Of a stretch of 45,087 nt of DNA, positions 34,457-42,700 are shown one piece after another. The DNA lies in assembly GCA_022799115.1 (NCBI GenBank), contig JAAWNT010000017.1, positions 1 through 45,087 on the forward strand. The letters run 5' to 3'. The stretch is from Clostridiales bacterium (GTDB lineage: Bacteria; Bacillota; Clostridia; Oscillospirales; Acutalibacteraceae). The notes under the pieces were generated by a model. It was not told the origin of the DNA. It saw only the letters and a list, made by a program, of their open reading frames with translations, and made no database searches. How positions within the stretch are numbered: the first letter of the stretch is position 1; each line of letters begins with the position of its first letter. The position numbers and the translations under genes are program-made.

Positions 34457-34720
34457 ATGGAAGGTGTGCTTCGTATGATTCGGCATACTGTAGACAACGC
34501 GACGAAAAAAGAGGCGGCTGTGGATGTTGACGGAAAGGCAATTCTGGAGGAAATCAAAGAAGTGAGCCGTCAAATGCGCTACATCGACCAATGGTTTGAT
34601 ATGGAGTGCGACAGCGATATGATTGAATCCTGTATCTATCAGCGGGAAGCCTTAAGCGCGCGTTACCGTTATCTGATGAATCGTGCGAGGCAGCACGAGC
34701 TTTCCTCTTCGCCTTTTTAA
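34457..34720 (+). CDS. yaaL: DUF2508 (YaaL-like) protein
   Basis: A protein of 87 residues from an ATG with GGAGG nine bases upstream. The family signature is visible as MRYIDQWFDMECDSDMIESCIYQREALSARYRYLMNRAR: aromatic-Phe, an acidic turn, then a helix ending RYRYL. It is small, helical and soluble. In Bacillus yaaL lies between recR and bofA; here too a bofA-like gene follows, 180 bases downstream, though recR is absent. The function of the family is unknown. Confidence 0.82.
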   Translation: MEGVLRMIRHTVDNATKKEAAVDVDGKAILEEIKEVSRQMRYIDQWFDMECDSDMIESCIYQREALSARYRYLMNRARQHELSSSPF

Positions 34721-34900
34721 ATCCGTCCGCTGCCTTTATTAACGGATCAGATCCATAAGGCACGGAAGGCAAAACGGCTCTTTTTGAGGAAAGAGATTGG
34801 AGCAGCCCCTTTTCACAACCGTTGAGAAGTGCAAGGATAATTTTACCTGCTCCATGAAAAGGATTCAAAAGACCGTAAAAATTCCTGTGAAAGGGGATGT

Positions 34901-35173
34901 TTGACGCACGTGCCACAATGGGTGATCTGGATCATAGCAGCGGCTGTTTTTTTACTTTTGGTGATTGTGCAAGTCGTTGTTCAGGCAAAAAAACCGGTTC
35001 GAAAGGCGATTGGAGGGATACTAACCGGAATCATCGCATTGATTGCGGTTAATGTATCGGGGATTTTTACCGGTGTAACCCTGCCGGTTAGTTTAATGAC
35101 CGTAGGGGTATCCGCGGTAGCGGGAATTCCAGGGGTAACCATGCTTCTGTTGATGTCTCTGATTATGAAATGA
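34901..35173 (+). CDS. bofA: BofA-like sporulation membrane protein
   Basis: A protein of 90 residues with an N-terminal membrane segment (about 8-27), a basic stretch (AKKPVRKAIGG) and two further hydrophobic segments ending AVAGIPGVTMLLLMSLIM. The PVSLMTVGVSAVAGIPGV region matches the conserved C-terminal BofA signature (N-T-V-G-LGIPG). BofA holds the pro-sigma-K protease SpoIVFB inactive in Bacillus; many Clostridia keep bofA although the rest of that checkpoint varies. The start is uncertain: TTG 34901 follows AAAGGGGATG, and GTG 34910 is an alternative. The neighbouring DUF2508 gene supports the call. Confidence 0.85.
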   Translation: MTHVPQWVIWIIAAAVFLLLVIVQVVVQAKKPVRKAIGGILTGIIALIAVNVSGIFTGVTLPVSLMTVGVSAVAGIPGVTMLLLMSLIMK

Positions 35174-35183
35174 CGTTCCCAAC

Positions 35184-35217
35184 AAAAAGCTCTCCCTTTG
35201 AGAAGGGAGAGCTTTTT
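35184..35217. terminator. Bidirectional terminator between bofA and the DUF4364 gene
   Basis: AAAAAGCTCTCCC and GGGAGAGCTTTTT form a perfect 13-pair stem with an eight-base loop. Both strands have the needed T-run, serving the two convergent genes. Confidence 0.92.
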
Positions 35218-35241
35218 CGCTTATTCAATTTCTGTCTCATC

Positions 35242-35856
35242 TTACCAATCCTTACCGCGACGGTTTTTGTTTGGCGTTTCCATTAAAATTTCAGCGGTAA
35301 GGTCAGCGTTTCCCGTAACCAAAGCCAAAAGACAACGATATACTCTGGCAGGATCTTTATGAAAGTTCTTTTTTACCAGCTTTGCCTGTAACATATCGGG
35401 AACATAAAGGCTCAGCTTCATCAAATCCATATCGCCGCCCGATACGCTACAGGTCACCATATATCCCTGCTCTGTCTGCTGGATCCGGACACGGTTTTCC
35501 TGTTCTCTTTTGATTTTAGCCAAAAGATTCAATGTAGCAGAAAGCGCCCGTTCCCGTACCGAGATAGGGAGAGATATGTCCAGTTGGGAGGAGATCAGCA
35601 TTCCGGAGGCAGTAACGGCGTATAACTCCTCTTTTTCATTTTCGCAGGCGATATTGCCGTTTTCCAGCAGATCGGCAAACGCATCGGTGATTTCAAAATA
35701 ATTTGCCAAACCGTTGTCCTGAATGATGGAAATAATATCCGATTTGGCCAAACTTGTTTTAACACTGGTGAGCATATAGCAGATCAAAAGCTTGATTTCA
35801 TTTTTAGTACGCAGTCCGCCTGGTTCAACGCCAGCGGTAAGAACATCAAAATCCAT
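35242..35856 (-). CDS. DUF4364 family, winged-helix-like protein
   Basis: ATG 35856 (MDFDVLTAGVEPGG) follows GGAGGTG by seven bases and gives 204 residues; the frame is open for 13 more codons upstream. The N-terminal 90 residues look like a winged helix (KNEIKLLICYMLTSVKTSLAKSDIISII, then YFEITDAFADLLENGNI and ELYAVTASGMLI). The C-terminal half is a beta-rich domain (GYMVTCSVSGGDMDLMKLSLYVPDMLQAKLVKKNF) followed by a helix with PARVYRCLLALVTG, both seen in DUF4364 proteins of Clostridia. A DNA-binding regulatory role is plausible but not established. The ten-residue tail NKNRRGKDW is basic. Confidence 0.8.
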   Translation of the reverse strand: MDFDVLTAGVEPGGLRTKNEIKLLICYMLTSVKTSLAKSDIISIIQDNGLANYFEITDAFADLLENGNIACENEKEELYAVTASGMLISSQLDISLPISVRERALSATLNLLAKIKREQENRVRIQQTEQGYMVTCSVSGGDMDLMKLSLYVPDMLQAKLVKKNFHKDPARVYRCLLALVTGNADLTAEILMETPNKNRRGKDW

Positions 35857-35936
35857 GGGAAACACCTCCATTCTTATTATAACATAGGAATGCATAAGAA
35901 AGGTACCCTTAATTAGGCGTTATCTGAAAAAACATG

Positions 35937-35968
35937 CAAAAAGCAGGCCAGCCCGAAGACTGGCCTGC
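35937..35968 (-). terminator. Terminator of the small lipoprotein gene
   Basis: GCAGGCCAG (35943-35951) and CTGGCCTGC (35960-35968) pair perfectly; read leftward the stem runs into TTTTT. Confidence 0.85.
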
Positions 35969-35979
35969 CCAGTAATTTT

Positions 35980-36222
35980 TTACGGTCTGGACGCGGAGGA
36001 AGTCAATGCAGAACCGAAGTCTTTCACGCCGGATTCCACGTCGGACACTAGGCCTTCTACAGCGGAAGGAATATTTGAAACCACTTCGCCGGGAGAAGGC
36101 ATGGACTCCGTCCTGGAATTAACAGTGCCGTCGGAGGAGTCGGCGCCCCTGTCGTTATTACAGCCGGTGAATAACGCCCCAATCAGCAAAGCAACCGTGA
36201 ATGCGCTGAGCAACTTTTTCAT
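35980..36222 (-). CDS. Small lipoprotein
   Basis: ATG 36222 has AAAAGGAGAG eight bases upstream and gives 80 residues. The signal peptide (MKKLLSAFTVALLIGALFTGC) ends in the lipobox LFTGC, so Cys21 should be lipid-modified. The mature part is short, Ser/Asp-rich and has no recognisable domain: an acidic linker (NNDRGADSSDG) and an amphipathic segment (IPSAVEGLVSDVESGVKDFGSAL). A longer frame upstream lacks a ribosome binding site. The gene has its own terminator. Many Clostridia encode such small lipoproteins of unknown role; I cannot narrow it further. Confidence 0.78.
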   Translation of the reverse strand: MKKLLSAFTVALLIGALFTGCNNDRGADSSDGTVNSRTESMPSPGEVVSNIPSAVEGLVSDVESGVKDFGSALTSSASRP

Positions 36223-36412
36223 ACGATCTCTCCTTTTCGGAATAAATGTGAACAAATATTTTATACAAATCCTTTTTGTCTTAATGTCCAGTGATAGCAA
36301 ATGGACATTAAAACCTTTTCTATTGTTTGCAAAACAAATGATAAAACACGATAAAAAGTTTGGCTGGAAATTTTAGACATTGTTTCATTGAAATTTTTTT
36401 ATCATTTATGAC

Positions 36413-36441
36413 TTGATTCTACTCAGCGATATTGCTACAAT
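36413..36441 (+). promoter_or_regulatory. Sigma-A-type promoter of the alpha-mannosidase gene
   Basis: TTGATT (36413-36418) and TACAAT (36436-36441) are 17 bases apart and 38 bases upstream of the start codon. Confidence 0.75.
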
Positions 36442-36478
36442 CGGTGTATCATGATGGAAGGAAAACAGGGGGATTGCC

Positions 36479-39343
36479 ATGACAAGATATGATAAAATAT
36501 CCCAAATGAAACCGGAGCAGAAAAACCACTGGATCGATATCCCGGAACTTTCTCCATGGGGGGAACGAATTTTTGCTGAAATCTCTGTGGCGGATGAAAT
36601 CAACGCCCACGAAAACGGAAAGTATGAGGAGTTGCTGGAAAAGGCCGTGGACTGTCTGTATGCAGCATTTACCGCAGAACACGCGCTTACCGATACGGTA
36701 TGCCGGCAGGCTGAGAAAATACTGCTTCCTCTTTCGGAAAAAGCAAAATCCATGACCATGCACTGTGTCGCCCACGCCCATATTGATATGGACTGGATGT
36801 GGGGATTTCACGAGACCGTGGACGTCGCCTTAAACACCTTTCGCACAATGCTGGATATGATGGAAGAATACCCGGCGTTTACCTTTTCCCAATCTCAAGC
36901 CGCCCTTTACCGCATCGCGGAATACTACGATCCGGGGCTTTTTGAACGCATACAAGAGCGCATCCGGGAAGGCCGATGGGAATTTGCGGGTTCTACCTTT
37001 GTGGAATTGGATAAGAACTTACCCAACCTGGAGAGTATGGTTCGCCATATTCTGTATACCAAGCGATACTTAAATCAACGATTTGGAATCCCTTATAAAG
37101 AGATTGACCTGGATTTTCATCCGGACTCCTTCGGACACTCTCCCTCCGTACCTGAGATTTTAACCGCCGGTGGCATTCGATATTTTTACCACTGCCGCGG
37201 TCTTGACCAACCCCATCTTTACCGCTGGCGGTCCGCGTCTGGCGCTGAGGTGCTGGCCCTTAACGAGCCGCTCTGGTACAATGACCAGATTCGGCCCATG
37301 TATTTGAATATGGCGCCTAAGTTCTGCTATCAATATGGTGTGCAGGATATGATGAAGATCTATGGCGTTGGAGATCACGGCGGCGGTCCTACCCGCAAGG
37401 ACATTGAAAGAATTCTCAGTATGCAGAGCTGGCCTGTCGCCCCGTCCATTCGTTTTTCCACTTATGCAGCGTTTTTCCGTTCTTTAGAACCATACCGTGA
37501 AGGCTTTCCGGTTCTTACCGGTCAGCTGGGCCCCACCTTTACCGGCTGTTATTCTTCCCAGTCCCGGATGAAAGCTGTCAACCGTATTGGGGAAGATCGG
37601 CTGTATGAAGCGGAAATGATCTCTGCTTATGCCCGAATCGCGGCAAAAGGCGCTTCGTTCCAGCGTCAGTATCATGACGCTTGGGAGAAAGTATTGTTCA
37701 ATCAGTTTCACGATATTCTCCCGGGATCCAATACGCCGGAATCCTGCTATCACGCCATGGGAGCCTTTGAAGAGGCCATGGGAGCCGTGATGGCAGGTTC
37801 TGCTGCTTCCCTTCGTTGTTTTGCAGATAAAATTGATACTTCTCAATTTTCCACGCCCGACGACCCGTTATCCTCTCGTTCAGAAGGCGGGGGAGTGGGG
37901 CTCAATATCGATGAAAAGAGCCGATACCGCCTGTCCGGGACCGAGCGCGGCCGAGGCAAGACCCGCTTAATCCACTTTTTTAATCCTACGCGCTTTCGAC
38001 GAAAAGAGGTGGCGGAGGCTGCTTTATGGGATTGGCCAGGAAATCCGGCCTGCATAAAGGCGTTTGATGATAAGGGAAATCCGCTTTTATGCCGCGTGGG
38101 AAAACACTCCTGTGTGGAATGGAACCATCAGCGCACGGATATTCTCACGCAGGTGGATATACCGGCTTTCGGCTATACGACCGTAAGAATAGAAGAAGGA
38201 GAGAAACAAAGCTTTCAATTTTCAGCAGCGCCGCCGGATCCTCGCGTGGTTCGCTGTCCGGAAAATATTCTGGAAAATGATTTTGTACGCATTCGTTTTG
38301 ACGACGGCGACTTTTCCATTCTATCCTGCTTTGATAAAAAAGCCGGACGAGAGCTCCTTTCTGCGCCCGCTTATTTTGCACTCTCTTTGGAGCAGCATGC
38401 CGAAGGGGAAGGGGTGATCTCCGGCGGCAATGCTTGGGTAGAAGGCATCCGTACGCATACGGGAAACCTTCATCAAAACAGCGTGGCGTCTCTTCAGGGG
38501 CAGGAAGTGGAGACTTCCCTCCGCCGCCAGATCACTTACCGTCTGACACACGACCGAATGACTATTGATGTAACCGCACAGCTTTTTGATTATTCTCCCA
38601 TTCTTCATCTCGCTGTTTGTGTGAATGAATTTCCTCTTTCCAGCAAAGACGGCGTCCCTGTATTGAGCTTCCGAGCGCCTTTGTCCTACAGCGCTCCCAC
38701 ATTTCTCTGTGATATGCAGATTGGTACGCAGAATCGGAAATCACAGCGCTACCATGACGAGTTTACCCGGAATTTCTGTTTTGGAGTCCCGGAGAATGAG
38801 AAGTCTGGACTTGCTTTGCTCAGCGATTGTAAATATGGATGCCGCTGCCCGAAAAATACGCTGGAGCTTACCCTGTTGCGGGCGTCTTCCAACCCAGACC
38901 GTTATGCGGAAACGGGAGAACGAAATTGCCGGATTGGTCTTTCTCCGGCGGATGATTCTCCATTGGCTCTAAAGGAGTTGGGAGAGCGCTTTGCACACCG
39001 GGATTTTCCCTATGCTACCAATACCGCACACAAAGGCACTCTTCCTTTGACAGGTCAACTATTCCATGTGGAAGGCGATGTAACGGTATCCAGCGTCAAA
39101 AATTCCGAGGAAGGGGAGGGGATCATAATCCGCTTGGCCTCCGTCCATACTGACCGGCAAGCCAAGGCCTGTATCACGTTCGGAATCCCGGTCACCCAGG
39201 TGTTTCTGGTTGATCTCATGGAACAGCCCGTCGCTCGTTTGGAGCTTCAAGCACAAAAGACGGAGATTTGCCTGCTGCCCGGTCAGATTGCCACTCTGCT
39301 GGCAGAGATAGGTCCTGCGAAAGAAGAATCGGAGCAGGAATAA
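36479..39343 (+). CDS. Glycoside hydrolase family 38 alpha-mannosidase
   Basis: A protein of 954 residues without a signal peptide, so cytoplasmic. The catalytic domain shows the zinc motif VAHAHIDMDWMW (His99, Asp103 region) and the nucleophile Asp at about residue 216 in DLDFHPDSFGHSPSVPEIL. Further family features are DHGGGPTRKDIERI and YHDAWEKVLFNQFHDILPGSNTPESC. The middle and C-terminal beta domains (from about 500) have the GH38 C-terminal pattern, including LENDFVRIRFDDGDFSILSCFDKKAGREL. The enzyme hydrolyses alpha-mannosides, probably internalised glycan fragments. It stands alone with its own promoter and terminator; no transporter or sugar regulator adjoins it in the window. The start follows CAGGGGG by about seven bases. 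The linkage specificity cannot be read from the sequence. Confidence 0.93.
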   Translation: MTRYDKISQMKPEQKNHWIDIPELSPWGERIFAEISVADEINAHENGKYEELLEKAVDCLYAAFTAEHALTDTVCRQAEKILLPLSEKAKSMTMHCVAHAHIDMDWMWGFHETVDVALNTFRTMLDMMEEYPAFTFSQSQAALYRIAEYYDPGLFERIQERIREGRWEFAGSTFVELDKNLPNLESMVRHILYTKRYLNQRFGIPYKEIDLDFHPDSFGHSPSVPEILTAGGIRYFYHCRGLDQPHLYRWRSASGAEVLALNEPLWYNDQIRPMYLNMAPKFCYQYGVQDMMKIYGVGDHGGGPTRKDIERILSMQSWPVAPSIRFSTYAAFFRSLEPYREGFPVLTGQLGPTFTGCYSSQSRMKAVNRIGEDRLYEAEMISAYARIAAKGASFQRQYHDAWEKVLFNQFHDILPGSNTPESCYHAMGAFEEAMGAVMAGSAASLRCFADKIDTSQFSTPDDPLSSRSEGGGVGLNIDEKSRYRLSGTERGRGKTRLIHFFNPTRFRRKEVAEAALWDWPGNPACIKAFDDKGNPLLCRVGKHSCVEWNHQRTDILTQVDIPAFGYTTVRIEEGEKQSFQFSAAPPDPRVVRCPENILENDFVRIRFDDGDFSILSCFDKKAGRELLSAPAYFALSLEQHAEGEGVISGGNAWVEGIRTHTGNLHQNSVASLQGQEVETSLRRQITYRLTHDRMTIDVTAQLFDYSPILHLAVCVNEFPLSSKDGVPVLSFRAPLSYSAPTFLCDMQIGTQNRKSQRYHDEFTRNFCFGVPENEKSGLALLSDCKYGCRCPKNTLELTLLRASSNPDRYAETGERNCRIGLSPADDSPLALKELGERFAHRDFPYATNTAHKGTLPLTGQLFHVEGDVTVSSVKNSEEGEGIIIRLASVHTDRQAKACITFGIPVTQVFLVDLMEQPVARLELQAQKTEICLLPGQIATLLAEIGPAKEESEQE

Positions 39344-39361
39344 GAAAAACCAAATTAAAAT

Positions 39362-39409
39362 AAAAAGGCGATGGGAACCCCCTATATGGGGGGATCCTAT
39401 CGCCTTTTT
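39362..39409 (+). terminator. Terminator after the alpha-mannosidase gene
   Basis: AAAAAGGCGAT pairs with ATCGCCTTTTT; an inner CCCCC/GGGGG stem extends it. The T-run is on the right. Confidence 0.9.
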
Positions 39410-39774
39410 ACATGTAAAATCATTCTGTCATACGCTTCTGCTTGATGTTTGTTTTTAATGGATACAATCGGAACCGCCTTTTTTCCTGTCTGTCTTATCA
39501 ACAATTCCCCTGCCAAAGTGAGGGGAAAGCCAACCAAGATCCCGTGTAAACACCCTGAAGGCGTTCTGAATCATAGCTTGCTCCCGAAAGAGCCAATGAA
39601 AGGAAAAAATTGAGAGAACACGAACTGTCTTTCTATTGACTAATCAGTGATTACGATGGTATTATTATATAAAATAAAGCAACATTATTTAAAATAATTA
39701 TTAAGAAGGAGGTAGTGTTAAAAAATAATAATGTACGTTTTATGTGTTTGAGGAAAAATGTAGGAGTGGAAGAA
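39410..39774. other. Intergenic region before the RHS gene
   Basis: A gap of 365 bases. It carries the promoter at 39636-39665 and a leader of about 110 bases, AT-rich near the start of the RHS gene, with an AAGGAGG motif at 39705 that precedes no usable start codon. I see no gene in the first 220 bases. Confidence 0.5.
39636..39665 (+). promoter_or_regulatory. Probable promoter of the RHS gene
   Basis: TTGACT (39636-39641) and TATTAT (39660-39665) are separated by 18 bases, 109 bases before the start codon. Confidence 0.65.
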
Positions 39775-42700
39775 ATGGTTAAAAAGTATCACTGGTCATT
39801 CAAGGCAATTGCTATTCTATTGTGCGTGAACATGTTGCTGGAATTGTTGCCGATGAAGGCATTGGCGGAAGGTATTCACGAACAAATTGTATGCAACCAA
39901 CAATCAGAAAATCGAGAAGAATCCTATGTGGTAAAGGAAATTGCGGAGAATCGGACGGAATACAGCAAAACCTATCTGCTTTCAAATGGCTCAAAATCGG
40001 TTGTTGTAAGCGGTCAGCCTCTTCATTTTATAGAGAATGGAGAGTGGCAGGAGATTGACAACGAATTGCTTCCCGAAACGGACGAACAAGGAAATGAGGT
40101 TCTTACCAATCAGAGCAATGATATGAGCGTTACTCTGCCCCAAACGCTAGAGGAAACAGCCGTTGTTTCCTTAAAGCGGGATGGATACACGCTGTCCTAC
40201 CGTCTTTTAAACAGCCATAAGACAGAAGCCACGGTACAGAATACAGCGCTTCGTATGAGAAGCGTCCCAAACCAGCGGCAGACAGCCGAAGAGAAAACGT
40301 TCTCTTCGATAAAAAACGGGGATGTCTTGTATCAGGAGATAGCCCCGAACACCAACCTAAATTACCGGCTGGAAGCAAAAACATTAAAAGAAAATATTCT
40401 ATTGAAAACCCGGCCTCGGGAAGCTTTACAGTATCAATACGAGATTTTTGCAGACGGCTTGCGGCCGGTTCTCAATCAAGACCATTCGATAGCTTTTTAT
40501 ACAGAAGTAGATGAGAAAATTCCTGTCTTTGTGATGCCTGCCCCCTATATGTTTGACAACAAGCAGGTCGCTTCCGAAGATATTGAAGTTAGCTTTGTTC
40601 CGGATGGAGACCATTATTTACTCACTTATATCCCTGACCTCCAATGGCTGCAAGATGCTGAGAGAAGCTATCCGGTCACCATCGATCCCGTTATCACCGC
40701 AGAACCAACCAACCATAGGATTATGGAATCTCTTTATTCGGAGATAACAGGCTTAGATCAAAGCGACTATGGCCTTGAGGTTGGAACAGTTTCCGACGGA
40801 AATGTGCAGAAAGCCTTAATGCCAATTATTCGGATGAGTGATTTGCCTGAGATTCCTGAATTTAGTACCATTACAAAAGCCACTTTGAACCTTACGAATC
40901 AGAATAATTCCGGAATTAGCACTACGGTGCATCAGGTAATGCAGGAATATATTCCCAATACCTATCCGCTGCCGGAGCATATTATGCTGCCGGACGGTTG
41001 GTTTGACAGCCGAAGCACCGACATCCAGCTTCATGACGGAGATCTGAAAACCTGGAATATCACCCCAATTGTAAATAACTGGTATAACAATCCGTCCACC
41101 AATTTCGGCGTGACTCTGAGAAGTATGGAGATACCCTCTCCGGACTTTCGTTATCCGAATGTACAATTCTATGGAGTTCGCAGTGAATACGCCCCCTATT
41201 TTGTCATTGAGTATACCGATAGCCGTTATGTCAACTCAGTTGGCAGTGAAAGGAGCCTGGATGTAGGCCGTGCGGGTACAGTTTCGGTCAACGACTATAC
41301 AGGTAACGTAATGATCCAACGCCAGGATATCGGATATTCCGGCAATATCTTGCCGGTCAGCATCGGTATGAACTACTCCGGGGCTGACAGAAACGGCGGC
41401 AGCCCTTATGGAGCCGGCTGGAATGTGAGCTATGCCCAGCGCATTGAATATGTTCAAACCGACGATGCCGTCTATTACGAATACACCAACGATAACGGAA
41501 AAAAGAGCCGGTTTTATCAGAAAGAGGAAGGGTTTGAAGAGGACGACAGCGGCTTTACCATCACAACGGGAACCCTCCGCACCGACTATACGCAGGTCAC
41601 TCTGAAGGACCTGGAGGATCGAATCTATTCCTTTGATTCCTTAGGACGATTGGTTTCCATCAAAGACAGTTCCCCAAATCAAAACAGCATCGATATTACC
41701 TATTTGTCAAACGGCGCGATTGACAGCATCACCGACGGCGTCGGCAGGGTGTATCAGTTCGTATATACAGACGGCCTGCTCCACAAGATTCAATACTATG
41801 GAACCGGCAATACCGTATTAAAGGAAACGCAGTATTCCTATGGGGTGGATAAAACCGTACAGCAGGTCGTTTTTCCGGACGGAAAAGCCGTTGATTATCA
41901 ATGGAATGAGAACAAGCTGCCCACCTCCGCCGCTGATTTCGACCAGCATCGGATGTCCCTGATATATACTCCAGGGTGTATCAAACCGTCCCGGTTGGAG
42001 GAGTATTACGGAACAACGCTGGAACAGGGAATCGACATAGACCGTATGAACAACCAGGTGGTGTATTCAGACGGTGAGGGGATCCAGGAAATCCTACAGT
42101 TCGACTACGCAGGAAACCTGGTGAGCATACAGGACGAAAAGGGCAATAGCAGTTATTCTAAATACTCCGCTTCTCAGGAAGGGGAAGTGAACAAAAACAA
42201 GTTGATTGACAGCTCCGGCCTGCAGAAAACCTCGGTCAATCTGCTGACCAACGGATATGCCAATCTGGAGAAGGGTTGGAGCTGCTCCCAGGACGCAAAC
42301 GGATACAGCAAGGACAAAAGCTATTTAGGAAGCCGTTCTTTTCAGGTGGAAAGCGTTTCCTATGACAGCGATTCGTGGATGGAGCAGAACGTGTCGGTGC
42401 AGTCAGGAAAGATCTATACACTTTCTTCCTATGTCTCCACCAGTTTGGCAGGAGACGGCGGAGCAAAACTACAGATTCATTCCAGTGATGCGGATGCTAT
42501 CCAAGTGATTACAAAGTCCCTTGTGATAGACGGAAACACCGACTGGCAAAGAATCTATACTACATTCCAGGCGATGCAGGACGCTGAAATTTCTATACGT
42601 CTGCTGGTATCGGATGCGGTGGGAGCCGCCTACTTTGACGGGGTACAGCTGGAGTCCGGGGACGTTGCCGGAAAGGTCAATCTGCTGGAAAATGCGGGAT

